A stretch of 64,000 bases of DNA from Aradus depressus (GCA_963662175.1 OY759214.1:75776037-75840036); one strand, 5' to 3'. Shown: positions 30,065 to 41,654, counted from the stretch's first letter. The notes: generated by a model from the sequence alone, not told the origin. Numbers and translations: made by a program.

Positions 30065-31507
30065 TGTAATATAAACAAGCCCGTTGCCAAGGCAACGGAT
30101 TTATTAGCAACGATACATTTATATTAAACCAATTTAGAAAAGGACAAAGAAAATAAAAAAGAAAGAAACCTAAGGATGAAGAACAACTTTAAAAAGAAAT
30201 CAACAGGAAGAAAGTAAGAATAACTTTAAAAGGAAGAAAAGGTGGCTGTAGGCCTAACCTTACAGTTATCAACCAACATTTTCAACATCAATTACCAGAT
30301 CCACCGACTTTAAAATGAAACCAAATTTTAAGAAAGGACTATTTTAACACCCAGGAACAAAATGAAACAGCTAAAAAGAAGAAGAATGAAGAAAATTTCA
30401 GGAAATTATAAGCAAAATTAAGAAAAGGTCAATAATTAAAAAACGAGTCGGTAGAAGGTTGTGAAAATTTTTAGGAAAAGACAGTTAATTATTAAGAAAA
30501 GATTAAAGAAGAAAAAGAAGAGAAAAACTGCCCACATCAGAAAGAAAAGCCAGTAGTAAATTTTGAAGAAACGGTCAGTTCTAAAATACATCGAATCAAC
30601 TAGGCCGGATCCCATCTGAAATAATACAAGTGATCCGAAAGTGTATACCACAAACTTTAAACACTGTCTTCGAGAAATGAAGAAGGCAAAATTAAAAAGA
30701 AAAGTTACATAAAATTAAGATGACAATTTAGAAAAGAGAAGAAACGGAAGAAAGGAGAGAAAACACCAAAAAATATTAATATTTAGAAGTAAAACAAGAG
30801 ACAACAGAAAAAAGAAACTCGAATTTGCTACCCATAATTCCGTGCGGAGGCAGTTTAGTCAGTCTATGCTGGGTTCTGGTAGAGGTGGAACCGGTGAGAG
30901 ACTGGTCTCTGTTTTTTTGTTGAAATGTGTGAAAAGTAGTGAGTAAACAATTGAAAGTGAGTAAAAGTGACCGGTAAAAGATTGAAGGGATGTGGAGAGA
31001 GTGTGGAGTCCAATTTTTATGTTAAAAAGTAAAATTTATTGTATATATGTTTCAAGTGTGACGTCACAAGGTAGTATCCATTTTTGTATATAAATTTTTC
31101 AATATGGCCATTTCAATTTTTCAAATTCATAAAATTTATTTTAGTAAAGCCAATTTATTTATAACCATGTTTTAATTTCTTTTAATTTCCCCAAAATCTC
31201 TCTCAATGAAATTCAAATTTCAAAACCCATAGGCCTTGCGAACCCCAATAATACCTTTGGAGGTAAGTACCAATTATTCAGGATACAATAGTTATAATTA
31301 ATAATCTATTTAGAATCATACCGGAAAATAATTTTTTTTTTTTTTTTGATTGGTACCGGTAACGTAAATTCCAAGAATGAAAAGAGTTATTTATGACATA
31401 GTTTTTTCCTTAGGAGCCTCACTCCAAATCAATATATAATTTTTTTTTATCTATTCAATTTAATATAACTATAGTCACATCAACATCAAATATAAAATAA
31501 TCTAGCA
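30065..31507 (+). mobile_element. Solo-LTR-like element 1 (1443 bp)
   Basis: Starts TGTAATATAAACAAG and ends CTAGCA, flanked by AACC. Removing it restores the Jockey reading frame. It is homologous to 36424-37989: similar starts (TGTAATGTAAACAAG), a middle rich in AAGAAGAAAA, the words GACGTCAC, ATATGGCCATT and TTTAATTTC toward the end. No gag/pol coding is seen. It may be a solo LTR or a short non-autonomous LTR element. Confidence 0.65.
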
Positions 31508-31511
31508 AACC
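31508..31511. repeat. LTR 1 target-site duplication, right
   Basis: AACC, matches 30061-30064. Confidence 0.7.
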
Positions 31512-31738
31512 CTCAGACTGATAACACAGTGCCCCCATAAATAAACAACAGAACACTTCATAACGATCTTATGATCCACACAGTACCCGACACAATTCAA
31601 TCTACTTACATACGTTTTTTTAGAAAACTTTATACACATACAAACCCAGAAATATGTACTTTATCTTCACAACACTTACCACAAAACCCCCCAAGAAGGT
31701 TGAATAGAAGATGGAACTGCGACTTACTGCCACCTTAA

Positions 31739-32065
31739 ATCCTATTAGTTCTTAATATTTTTTATTTTATTTTTTTTTACATTATTTTCCTTTACTTTTA
31801 TCATCCCACCCATCCATCAAAATTGTCTTTCAATTCCTTTTTATTTATGTATTTATTTTTTTTATTTATTCATTTATTTTTTTATGTTCTTGTCCTAATA
31901 ATTAAGATAAATTTTCGTGGCCTTCCTCTCACATGCCATTCACGCCAACATATCAATACCTACCATCATAGATGCTGGTTGTTGCATCCTAGCAACAGTT
32001 GCATCTTTATAAATAAAATACAAAAAAAAAAAAAATGTATCTAGTTTCCTTCATACGTCCTTAAA
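31739..32065. other. T-rich stretch after the Jockey remnant
   Basis: Probably Jockey 3' UTR and AT-rich flank, with A13 at 32023-32036. The frame at 31823-32044 is of low complexity. Confidence 0.35.
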
Positions 32066-32069
32066 AGTT

Positions 32070-32293
32070 AGTTATTATGACTCAAGCTCGAGCTTTAAAT
32101 ACAAGGTCATATCGCCTACTACTAGAAGCTCTCTTTCATCGCTCTGGTGAACATGAGCCCGGCTGGGGAGTCCTAAATTTTGCCTAAGGACGGCTTTCTC
32201 AAGGCTATTTCACCTTCCTGATACAAAACCTAAGGGCCTTGGTCGGGTAAGCTCAGTAGGCTAGCATGCTACCTTTGAGTTACCAGAGACCTT
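32070..32293 (-). mobile_element. SINE copy L (diverged, deleted)
   Basis: GTTATTATGACTCAAGCTCG, TCATATCGCCTACTACTAG, GGGAGTCCTAAATTTTGCC, then a jump to AAACCTAAGGGCCTTGGTCG and a degraded head. Confidence 0.75.
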
Positions 32294-32643
32294 GGCAGGG
32301 CTGAAGACTATTATTTTTAGTGCCTCCCTAAGATGGTTGGTAAGAAAGACAAGTGAAGGGCTAAAGTTTAGTTGAAAGCTCCGTTTAAAGCTGGCAACCT
32401 CAAGGGTCATTACCCAGAACGACCTAGCTTGCCATGGCACTCCAATCATGTCATGCATATGCATTCTCCCTATAACGGCTTCCAATCTCCAATTTACCTC
32501 TTTTACAGGGTGCCATTTTCCCCAGACTCATCAGCACACCAACTCGATCAGCATCAAGGCTGATGAACCTCTCTTATAGGATCACCATCTGATTGAAGCA
32601 GAGCCGGAAAATATGGAAAACGCTTTGCATAAAATAAGAATTA
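32294..32643. other. Nothing recognised
   Basis: Overlapping short frames on both strands (32261-32563), no motif. Confidence 0.35.
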
Positions 32644-32912
32644 CTTTTACTTCAGCTGTACGATGTACAGAGAAAGTTACATAATCGCTCAGTAATTTGA
32701 TATTGAGTTTTAACCGGAATTTCATATTTTCCGACCCTCTGATTCCAAAAATGAAAAAAAAAAATTATTTGTGTCTCTGAACTCGATAGAATTAATATAT
32801 CGACATAAAATCTTAAATGTATGTCCTAAATCTTCTAACAAAAACATCTACAGATTTTCAGCCAAATTGACGAAAAGGAAGAGGAGAGGCTTAACAAAAA
32901 CTCTAATAATTC
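32644..32912 (+). repeat. ACTTCCCC-family copy, left half
   Basis: TTTACTTCAGCTGTACGATG TACAGAG (terminal hairpin), ATTTGATATTGAGTTTTAAC, CGGAATTTCATATTTTCC, CGATAGAATTAATATATCG, TTTTCAGCCAAATTGACG. Confidence 0.8.
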
Positions 32913-33194
32913 CAAGACTTAATGGATAATGGAATAAAATAGAGTAATATATGACAAGTCGACACAAGAAGAAAAAATAATATTAATAAAGAAATAAATT
33001 CATATAAAATTGTCTATAAAAGAATATTTATGAATTTATACGTCTCAGTAATATTATACACAAGTAAAAATAAATATACGTGTACAATAATAGTATTAAA
33101 AAGAGAAAAATAAATAAATATAACAGTAAAAAGTACATAAGAAAATAAATATTATCCATCATTTTGAGGCCAATGAAAATTGATAGCTGATGTC
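32913..33194. other. AT-rich, nothing recognised
   Basis: No repeat ends seen. Confidence 0.4.
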
Positions 33195-33720
33195 TGTGAT
33201 CGTGTCGATACGTTCATTCTATCGGAAGTTTTGTTCACAGACACACTCAGACAGACAATTTTTACTTCCCCATCTATACGATGTATAGAGGAAGTTACGT
33301 AATCGGCCAAAAATTCGATGCGGATTTTTCAACGGAATTTCATGTGTTCCAACCTCTAACTAGATTACAAATGTGAAAAAAAAAAAAAAAATTGTGACTG
33401 TGAACGCGACAACTCCCGATATAATGAATATTTCGACACAAAATCTTATATGTGAGTCCAAAAACCTCTAATAACACCACCTATTGATTTTCAGCCAAAT
33501 TTACGAAAGGGAAGGGGGGATTAGAGGGAAGGCTTAACACAAAAACTTTAATAACTGCCGATAGGATAAAAGTTTCAACACAAACATTTATATGTGTGCC
33601 CTGAATCCTATCAGGGCAACACCTATTGATTTTCAGTCAAACCGGCCTAATAGGAGGGGGATTAGGGTTGATGCCTAACTCAAAAACCCCAATAACTGCT
33701 TACTCTATGAGTAAGAATAA
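33195..33720 (+). repeat. ACTTCCCC-family copy, preceded by an inverted fragment
   Basis: 33195-33255 is family sequence on the minus strand (CATTCTATCGGAAGTTTTGT then CAGACACACTCAGACAGAC). 33256-33720 is a good plus copy: ACTTCCCCATCTATACGATG TATAGAGGAAGT, GTAATCGGCCAAAAATTCG, AACTCCCGATATAATGAATA, two successive internal blocks, missing only the far right end. Confidence 0.85.
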
Positions 33721-34217
33721 GTTCTCAAGGCAGACATTTACTAAACTTACACAAAGAACCACAAAATTAATTCAGTTTTTGCACTGAGATTATTCAGGTT
33801 TGACCTAGGCTTTGTGAAGAGGGAGTTTGAGTGATGGATCTGAGGCTAATGAATGTGTGGCTTATGCTAATCAACGGAAATGATTAATTTCTTAGGGTAT
33901 AGTTCGGGCCAATCTGTGCCAGGATCAGTTGATCCTAGGATTTGTCAGTCTCCAAACTGACTGGCTAGGTTATTCTCCTCTCATCTGTTACTTTACATTA
34001 TTACCCTTAGACAACCCTTCTTTCAAATAATTGTATATTAAGGGTTTATTTGGCAATTTTGGAATGACTAGCGGTACTTTAAAAAAATGTTTATTTAGGT
34101 AAATAAATATAGGAATACTTTTTTTAATATTAAAAGAAATTATCTTTGGGGAAACAGATCTTTTAGTTCACCACAGACGAATCTCCGAACAAATAGGAAA
34201 CACCCTTAATAATAAAT
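33721..34217. other. Nothing recognised
   Basis: Mixed composition, no frames or repeat ends. Confidence 0.4.
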
Positions 34218-34790
34218 TGACTTTTCGCTCCAATTCGGTCTAATAATCAATAGTTGGTTTACATAGGGGCTCCTAAATCCTCATACTAAATTTTGTGTCG
34301 ATAAATTCATTACTTTGGCAGTTATTAGGGTTTTTGGATTGAGCCTCCTCCCCTGAGCCCACCTTCCCTTCAGCGGATATTGCTGAAATTTGACAGGTTA
34401 TGTCCTCATTGGGAATTTAAATATGAAATTTCATGTGGATTACATTGCCAGTTATTGGGGTTATTGTTTTGAGCCCCCCTCTGACACCCCCCCCCCCTTA
34501 CCTTCTGCTGATTCCGTTGAATATTAATAAGTGTCGTCCTTATGAGGTTTTGGTCACACATAAAATTTCGTGTCGATATATTTTTTATTCAGCAGTTATT
34601 ATAGTTATTGTATTAAGCATCTGTCCTAATCCTTCTTTGCGTTGGTCGAAAAAAAATATATATATATATATATATTCATTCTATCGGGAGGTATCGTGTT
34701 CACAGGTTCTGGTTCAGGTTTTGGAATCAGGAGGTCGGAAATCAGGAAATTTCGTTGAAAACTTTAGTATAAGCATTCAGGAGCCTCTAT
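34218..34790 (-). repeat. ACTTCCCC-family copy, near full length
   Basis: CTAATAATCAATAGTTGG, TCATACTAAATTTTGTGTCG, TTGAGCCTCCTCCCCTGAG, TTTGACAGGTTATGTCC, TTCATTCTATCGGGAGG, GAAATTTCGTTGAAAAC in order on the minus strand. (TA)n at 34655-34675. Confidence 0.8.
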
Positions 34791-35339
34791 GTAAGACAAA
34801 TATCGAATATTAGCGTAAATGGTCGACAATCGTTTTGGGGATTCGCCGAAGACTTATTTTTTTCTTGCTAAAATATATATTCGATGTTATTGATATATCG
34901 CGAATCGACTGGCATTCCTATTATTCAGTAGTAATACTATTCTTATGATTTTCATTCGCTCTTAATAATAAAGCCGAAAATGATAGGAGTGTCTGGTTAG
35001 AGAATTTCAATGAAGATTGCCCTATGGTCCTATAGTCAACCATGTGCTGAGAGGTCTCCCTAACTAATGCTCCCATATCCACATCGTCTCCACTTCCTCC
35101 CAGGTTCCACACTTTAATGATGATGACATTTCCCTCCCGATTTTCCCCTCCTAATCTCAGTCCTTACTCCGTCATCCGGAGCACATAAAACCTTATCTTC
35201 TCACAGCAAACCCACCCATATGCCATCATGTCATCAATGAATGAATTCAATTAATTTACACTAATAGGAAGTTTGGAGTAAATCTTGGAAAATTAAATTT
35301 TAAATTTTAAATTAAAATTAAATTACCAAAAAATGTCAA
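34791..35339. other. Nothing recognised
   Basis: A short minus frame at 34921-35112 has no motif. 35290-35330 is a simple AAATTTTAAATT-type run. Confidence 0.4.
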
Positions 35340-35765
35340 CACGTAACATTCGCTCTCCGCCGTGGTGGCTGCCCCCCTGTATTCATTGGAAACCAGCCAT
35401 TACCTCATACCTCTTCCGTAAAATATTTAGGATTAATCCTCGATAGAAGGCTGACATGGAACCCTCACACTAGGACGACACGACTCACACTACACCGGCG
35501 ACTTAGAATATTGTACAGTATTTTGAATAAGCGTTCTAAACTATCTACTCGACAAAAACTGAATTGGAAAAACCTATCTTCTTCGACCTCTCTGGACCTA
35601 TAACTTACAAATATATGGTAGGTACAGCCAAGACTTCGTACATCAAAAGAATACAGGATGGTTCCACACCAAAATTTACTTACACACCAATCGGGAAGTT
35701 CGCAAAATTTTAAATACAAATTTACCCCACTATCCCCCAAGAAGGTTATCAGTCAAAGGTAAGGG
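35340..35765 (+). pseudogene. Jockey-clade RT C-terminal pseudogene
   Basis: TFALRRGGCPPVFIGNQPLP, TSSVKYLGLILDRRLTWNPH, RRLRILYSILNKRSKLS, then after a frameshift RPLWTYNLQIYGRYSQDF, and later LPHYPPRRL. The order and wording (KYLGL.LDRRLTW..H, RSKL, RPLWTYG.QIYG) identify the post-palm region of Jockey LINEs. It is a different copy from 6885 and 29882. Frameshifts and stops are present. It ends where an ACTTCCCC fragment begins. Confidence 0.85.
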
Positions 35766-35784
35766 GGAGCCCAAAGCAGTACGA

Positions 35785-35905
35785 TTTCGATACAAAATTA
35801 GTATGTGGATTCAGAAGCCACTATGTAAGTTAAATGTCGAGTTTCAGTTCAAACTTTCTATTGGCTCTGGAGGGAGAACAAAAACGTAATTGATTAATTC
35901 TTATT
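35785..35905 (+). repeat. ACTTCCCC-family fragment, right part
   Basis: TTTCGATACAAAATTAGTAT, CAGAAGCCACTATGTAAGTT, TGGCTCTGGAGGGAGAACA, AATTGATTAATTCTT. Confidence 0.7.
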
Positions 35906-36419
35906 ATTATAATTCGTTTATCACAAAACAAGTCATAAGTTAATCAAAATCTGTGGGGAAATATTTATATCACTTTAATAGAATTATTTAAATTATGTAA
36001 TAAACAATAAATAATGATCTGAGGAACAGAAAATACAACACTTGAATCACGTGATGAGGCTGGTCAGCACCACCGCCTCCTCAGGGGTCTCCACTGACAA
36101 AAGGTCGCTTTTTTATTTTTTTAAATTATTTGATATTGTATTTTGAATTATCGAACGGGTTTGGAAACGATGTCCCTTGGGAGCAGTAATTAAATTCTCA
36201 TCAGCCGAATTCAGATTTAATAATCATTCTGTAATGCCCCCGGCAACGGATCCCCGGCCCTTCAAATTAAAACAAAAAATAAGAGTTTTGTTTTTTGTTT
36301 AGTTTTTCTAATATGTTAGGAATTTTTTCTTGTTTATTTTCTTCTTGCGACAACTGTTACTGTGTCCAATTAACGAAAAAAGAATGAAGCAATTTGAAAA
36401 AAATGGATGGTACTAGTAT
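35906..36419. other. Unannotated; one motif with 'CCTGAGGAGGCGGTGGTG'
   Basis: The complement of 36052-36105 reads CCCTGAGGAGGCGGTGGTGC TGACCAGCCTC followed by AAGTGTTGTATTTTCTG, reminiscent of the retroelement-tail motif at 18722. No coding content. Confidence 0.3.
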
Positions 36420-36423
36420 CTAG
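36420..36423. repeat. LTR 2 target-site duplication, left
   Basis: CTAG, repeated at 37990-37993. Confidence 0.6.
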
Positions 36424-37989
36424 TGTAATGTAAACAAGACATCACCATGGCAACCAGCGAAGAAACGTTAATAGAAAAGAACTCATTTAGAGAAACAAAA
36501 TTACTTAAAGATTAATTTTAAGGACTAATAAGTGTAGTATACACATTTGAGAAGTAAAAAAATACAAAAACCAGTTTTGAATGTTTAAACTATCATAGAA
36601 GTAATTCAGTATAACGTAAAAAGGCTTAATGAGTGAAGAAGTTTCAACACTGATTAAAACTCAAATCAGTAAAACATTGTGAAGAGGATGCAAAAAGAAG
36701 ATAGAAAATTTGATAAGGTTCAAAATAAATATGAAAGAAACATAGAACAATATCAGCTTAATAACTAATTTAACATAATGAACGCAAGGATTGGAGGTCC
36801 ACAGACTGGAGTCTTTTTTAACACGAAGGATTCTTGCAAGTTAAACACTGGAACCAAATGAAATTAAAAAGTAAAAGGAATATCGAAAAATAATATGGAA
36901 TCAATAAAACAAGATAATTATTGAAGGAAAAGGGAATAATCAAGAAGAAGATGTAAAAAGTGGTAAAAAAAGAAAACGATTCGATGGAATCTGTTGGAAA
37001 TTTTTAAGAAATAACAAGTAATTATTTAAAGAATTTTGAGATATAAAAATGAAAAAAGTTGAGAAAAAAAGAAAATGTAGCTGAAACAAAGGAAATTGGA
37101 GTGGGGTAAGGACGTAAATCCAAAAGGAGTAAAACTGTTGGATGTCAAATCGATTAAAGCTTCAATATGAGTGTATATTTTAATTCAAATTATTGAAATA
37201 AGTGTTTTACAAGAATACAAAGGATGTAGCAAATTATAATACAATTTATGAAGACAAAAGGAAAAAAAAGGAAGAAAGAAAACAACAAAAAAAAGCTAAA
37301 ATTTTTCTTTTATCTATATAGCACAAGAGAAGATTGAAGGAAATTAAACCAAATTGAAGGAAGGGTAAAGTAATGAGGAATTGTGTAATTTATGTTTTTC
37401 GGAGACGTCACGGGTATGTAAGATTGAATTTTTAAAATGGCCATTGTATTTTTTTAAATAAATTAGTTTTGTTTATAAAAATTTTTAAATTGTTTTAATT
37501 TTATTTTTTTCACTTCCCAAAGCTCTCTTAATTTAAGATTTCTAAATTTCTGAGTTCTACGGATCAATGCCTTTGTGAAGTACCAATGCGGGACATATTT
37601 TTTTATTAAATAATTTATTATAAATCGCCATCCATTTTTTATTTTTTATTAATTACAGAGTAACGTAGCATCCTTTCTGTCTAGAGTTGTTTATAACAAT
37701 TTCTTGTAGCCTATAATTCATTAAATTCTTTTTTATCATTAGTTATTTTTTAAAGATTAGTAAACTCAGTAAATTCATTTATTACATTTAAATTCAGTTT
37801 GATAAATATTTTGTTTCTACATATATTTATAATTAGAGTCATAATTAACATTTTTATATTTTTTTAACATCAATTATTACTTATGACTAATTATTACAAA
37901 TTGGCAAATCCCTTGTGTGGATATGTAAATTCATTTTATTTTATATTTTTTATTAAATTCAATTTTTACTCATTAGACTTGTTATAACA
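36424..37989 (+). mobile_element. Solo-LTR-like element 2 (1566 bp)
   Basis: TGTAATGTAAACAAG at the start and TATAACA at the end, flanked by CTAG on both sides. Same layout as element 1: ATGGCAACC block, long purine-rich AAGAAG segment, GACGTCAC, AAAATGGCCATTG, TTTTAATTTTATTT, AAGTACCAATG. Longer than element 1 through AT-rich additions near the end. No coding content. Confidence 0.6.
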
Positions 37990-37993
37990 CTAG
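37990..37993. repeat. LTR 2 target-site duplication, right
   Basis: CTAG, matches 36420-36423. Confidence 0.6.
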
Positions 37994-38024
37994 TTTGCTC
38001 AAGCTCCAAGTTCGCTCTATTAGA

Positions 38025-38425
38025 TCCCAGCTACACGAAATTCGATGTTCAGTTTTCACCGTTATTTTATGTATTCTCACCCCCCTGATTCAATATATGA
38101 AAAAAAAGTCAAAAATATACGAGATTAAAAAACAAAAAAAATAAAGCCTATAACTTCCGATAGAATGAATACATCGTCGATATATCGAAATTTCATATGT
38201 GTATCCAGAATCCAATAAAGACGACACAAATTAATTTTTACTGGATTCAGGCAAGGGGGAAGGGAGGATGAGAGGTGCTGAAGTCTCCAATAACTGCCGA
38301 TGTATTTGATGTAACGATACTTCAGTATGAGGATTTAGAAGCCCCTATGTAAATCAACTATATTTTTAGGCTGAACGGTTGAATGGTTTCGGAGGGTGAG
38401 AAAAAACGTAATTGATTAGACTGAA
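38025..38425 (+). repeat. ACTTCCCC-family copy, near full length
   Basis: CCCAGCTACACGAAATTCGA, GTTTTCACCGTTATTTTATG, ACTTCCGATAGAATGAATAC, GACGACACAAATTAATTTTT, GAAGCCCCTATGTAAATC, TTTCGGAGGGTGAG. Confidence 0.8.
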
Positions 38426-39189
38426 ATGTTTTTTTTTTTTTTTCTGTTCGTAGAAACTGTTATTGTATAGCAAGCTATGGTTCCTTTCTTTGGCGAAATG
38501 GCATGGCCGATGGGAGTTCCGGATCATCCCCCTAGACGAGAGAAATTTCTAGTAGCCCCTTCCCCTTGCAAAGACCATAGAGGACCTGCATTTCGGAGCT
38601 GTTATCTGTGCCTAGGGATAACACGGGAGAGTGCCTTACTCAATTCTTCCCAGTCAAGTTGAAAACTCACGCTTCCATTCTCCCTAGATGAATAGCCCCA
38701 CAACATGCATTACCCTCCCCGAACAGTCCCTTGGCTTTCCTGGACTCAGACAGCGCGAGAGAGGTTTCATACCGGTATGAACCGTATTGAACATCCTTTG
38801 AAGTCATGGACACCCATTATTAGTCGGCCACACATGAGCGGACCCTTTTCCGTACCATTATAGCCACAGCAACATGGAAAAGTCTTCCATCAGTTTACTA
38901 TGAGTGAAGTAGGTCCATAACAGCGCTGCACAGACAGGGTTGGAGATTTCAACAACGCAAAGGAGACCAAGGCGTGCTACAGAGGCGGGTAGGCACGTTC
39001 TAGATTAGTGCTACAATTGCGTCACAACTGTAGATACTGATTTGTGAAAAGTAGCAACAGTATATGTCTTCTCGTTCAAACTTTTTATTATAACAATTCT
39101 ATTTTAGTGTTTTAAGCTATGATCCATTATATTGCAATAGCCTGTTTCAAACCTTTTATTTTATTTCAGTTTAACTACTTTTGTTCAAG
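38426..39189. other. Nothing recognised
   Basis: Normal GC for the window, one short plus frame (38477-38662) without motif. Confidence 0.35.
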
Positions 39190-39425
39190 TTGTGAGGGAA
39201 TCGTCGGGCAAATTAGGGACAAAACATTCTTGGAGCAGGTAGATACAGCGCTCCCGAGTGTCTCAATCAGTCTTTTAGCGAATTTCTATAATAAACAAGC
39301 TTATCTGGCCAACTTCAACGACAAGGTCTTATCACCTACAATCCTGAGTGTCTCTACCAGTCTTTTAGCGATTTTCTATAAGAAAGAAGCTTATCCGCTC
39401 AACTCCAACGACAAGGTTTTACGGG
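39190..39425 (+). repeat. Dispersed repeat shared with 4690-4875, with internal ~100-bp duplication
   Basis: GGGCAAATTAGGGACAAAAC, GTAGATACAGCGCTCCC as in the other copy; then GAGTGTCTCAATCAGTCTTT to AACGACAAGGTCTTATC is repeated as GAGTGTCTCTACCAGTCTTT to AACGACAAGGTTTTACG. Confidence 0.65.
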
Positions 39426-39512
39426 ACCATTGTTTAACGGCCTCATCAAGTTTTTTTCACCTCCCAGATGAAAATTCTAAGTACCTCGGCCGGGTTTCGA
39501 ACCCGCTCTCTC
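39423..39512 (-). mobile_element. SINE copy S (fragment)
   Basis: GGGACCATTGTTTAACGG, TTTCACCTCCCAGATG, CCTCGGCCGGGTTTCGAACC. Confidence 0.75.
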
Positions 39513-39712
39513 TCTCTTATTTTACAGTGCGTCGTCCTCGAGGGTTGGAGAAGAAGAGTTGTTCTCTGTTATACGTTCCTTTAATCAACTCTCTTAGTTG
39601 TCAACAACCCGGTTGTTCGCACCAAGTAGAGTTTCCTTTCCATCAGGATTATTTTGCAATGGACCTTCGTTGGCTTCATTGTATTCGGGTAAAAAGTGAT
39701 TGCAAAAAAAAA

Positions 39713-40290
39713 ATCGTCGCTGAATCACCGTCAATGTACTTCTCCAGAACGAATCAATAAACATTGTGTTCCCCCTCCAAAACCAGTCGACCGTTTGCGT
39801 TAATATTCAACAGTTGACTGACATAGGGGCTCGTAAGTATTCATACTAAATTTTGTGTCGATAAATTCATTACATTGGCAGTTAGTACAGTTTTTGAATT
39901 TAGCCCTCTCCTTTGACCCCCTTCCCTTCAGCCGATATAGCTGAAATTTGACAGGTTATATCATCATTGGATTTTGAATTCAAATACAAATATTTGTGTT
40001 GATATATTCATTACAACGGCAGTTATTAGAGGTTTTGAGTTAAGCCTCTCCACTAATCTTCCTCTCTTCTCTGGCCGATTTGACTGAAAAACAACAGATG
40101 TCGTCGCTAGAGGGTTTTGATTTCACATACAAAATTTCATGACAATACATTCATTCTTTCGCTAGTTATCGTGACTAAATTCACACAGACAGATAGAAAT
40201 TTGTTTTTCATATTTGGAACTTCTAGGTTGGAAACTTGAAATTTCATTGAAAACTCCGATTCAAATTCTTCCCGATATTGACCGAACTTT
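39713..40290 (-). repeat. ACTTCCCC-family copy, near full length
   Basis: ATCGTCGCTGAATCACCGTC, AATGTACTTCTCCAGAACG, TCATACTAAATTTTGTGTCG, TCTGGCCGATTTGACTG, TTCATTCTTTCGCTAGTTAT, GAAATTTCATTGAAAACTCC. About 575 bp; the outer left terminal hairpin is lost. Confidence 0.85.
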
Positions 40291-40616
40291 CATTGATCAA
40301 ATGAAATTTGAAACAATTTTTCTTACTCCTGAATGTAAATTATAATTGCATGTCTTTTTATATTTGCTTACCTTTTTTGAAAATTCCTCTTTCCTCAAGA
40401 AATACAATGTTATCTCACCTTGATAACTTTTGAGGTAATTCCATTATTTTCTATCCATCAGAAAACTTTCCTTGTTTCCTTTTTCATATCGTTTCAAAAC
40501 AATTTTCACTAACAAAGAAGTTGATGGAAAAGTTTTTTTTTTATTAAAAATAACTCTTTCTGTCAACAATCAATCTTATATAAACTGGGCATAGACAAGG
40601 CAAGAGTTTCAGTAAA
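40291..40616. other. Nothing recognised
   Basis: AT-rich; no repeat ends. Confidence 0.4.
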
Positions 40617-40800
40617 TTGATTTTTTCCGGCATTTTTTTTCCAGAGGTGTTTTTTTGAAAATATTTTTTTCTATCATGTCCCTTTTTCTAGTCACTATCA
40701 ACAACTTCTTAGAAAAAGGGAGGTGGAATTGCCCCGAAACGTTGTCGAAAATGGGGAAAAGAAGACACCTTCAGAAAAAAATTGCCAGAAAAAATCATCT
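40617..40800. mobile_element. Foldback MITE, copy 1
   Basis: Left TTGATTTTTTCCGGCATTTT then CCAGAGGTG; right arm AGACACCTTCAGAAAAAAAT TGCCAGAAAAAATCA; inner arms CCCTTTTTCTAG / CTTAGAAAAAGGG. Almost the whole element is inverted repeat. The frame at 40655-40921 crosses it by chance. Confidence 0.8.
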
Positions 40801-40949
40801 TGCTGTAGAATTTTATTCAGGTATTAAGAATTTCACAACTTCTATTCTGTGTTGTATTTTATGTACTTTCAAATATTTATTTATTACTTTCATTTTTATA
40901 CGTCATTTGATTTTGACGTAATCCGAGTTTCATGAGCTTTGTGACATTC

Positions 40950-41352
40950 CCGAAAAAACAAAATGACGAACGCTGGCCACAATATTGTCAAACTCTAAAA
41001 ATCAAAAGTCAACGAATCCCATCGAGTGGTGTATCAAATTAGTTAGTTAATTATGACTCACGCCCGGGCTTCAACTAAGTGGTCATATAGCCTATTACCA
41101 GAGCGCTCTTTCGTTCCTCTGGTGGACATGAGCCCGACTCTATTATGAGAGTCCTAAATTTTACCTACCCTAAATTTTATTCACCTGGGGTAGGGGTCTT
41201 TATCGAGTATCTGACATCGTACTCGGGACCATCGCTTAACGTCCCATCCGAGGGACGGCGTGCATATTTTTTTTTTACCTCCCAGTTAAAATAAACAAGG
41301 GCCTTGGCAGGGTTACACCTCTGGAAAAAAAATGCCAGAAAAAATCAACAAA
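40950..41352 (+). repeat. Composite repeat, copy 1 (inverted partner of 46610-47100)
   Basis: ACGAACGCTGGCCACAATAT, TCAAACTCTAAAAATCAAAA, GTCAACGAATCCCATCGAG, then SINE copy T, then a half foldback (CTCTGGAAAAAAAATGCCAG). The same parts appear in reverse order and orientation at 46.6-47.1 kb. Confidence 0.8.
41045..41315 (-). mobile_element. SINE copy T (head lost)
   Basis: TTAATTATGACTCACGCCCG, AGCCTATTACCAGAGCGCTC, GAGAGTCCTAAATTTTACC, GTCCCATCCGAGGGACGGCG, then AAACAAGGGCCTTGGCAGGG where the tRNA head should follow. Confidence 0.85.
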
Positions 41353-41654
41353 ATAACCATCCCCCCTATTTCACAAATATATACTGTACAATAATGTTTT
41401 CATATATAAAAAGTTATATTTATTTTTTTTTTGTTGTTTTCAAGATGTAATGTCAAATACATTTTATCAATCTGTGTGGATATAATGGAAAGCTAACAAA
41501 AATAAATAAAAACAAAGATTTATTCAACAAAAATATTTACATTTAGTGTACCAATTTTGACCACTTCAATTTTTAACCATGCTGACGATGTCGTAATCCG
41601 AAACTTGTACACCATACATATTTGTGGAATTAGACAATATAAATGTTGAACAAA
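41353..41654 (+). other. Unannotated with retroelement-tail-like motif
   Basis: 41578-41655 reads CATGCTGACGATGTCGTAAT CCGAAACTTGTACACCATAC then TTTGTGGAATTAGACAATAT, homologous to the outer part of the palindrome arm at 61376-61450. Confidence 0.5.

Larger units (their letters stand above)
29882..31738 (+). pseudogene. Jockey-clade RT C-terminus, split by an LTR-like insertion
   Basis: Exon-like part 1 (29882-30064): TLNRRLKILNGLLNRRSKLY, LLRPLWTYGSQIYGSAKTSN, IKRIQAFQSKT. Part 2 (31508-31738): TLRLIT, a degraded stretch, NNRTLHNDLMIHTVPDTIQ, YTHTNPEICTLSSQHLPQNP, PRRLNRRWNCDLLPP and stop. Joined at the AACC duplication the two parts give the Jockey order ...FQSKTLRLIT..., so the gene was continuous before 30065-31507 was inserted. 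The expected APWYVSN site has decayed. The tail region after 31738 is T-rich. Confidence 0.85.

Noticed and set aside
30065..37989. Reading the two homologous TG...CA elements as the paired LTRs of one retrotransposon
   Set aside because: Each has its own duplication (AACC and CTAG), the first splits a Jockey gene cleanly, and the DNA between them holds Jockey, SINE and ACTTCCCC pieces rather than gag-pol.
39119..39760. 213-codon plus-strand open frame, the longest outside the minisatellite
   Set aside because: It crosses a dispersed repeat with an internal duplication, a SINE fragment and the end of an ACTTCCCC copy, so it is a chance frame through unrelated repeats.
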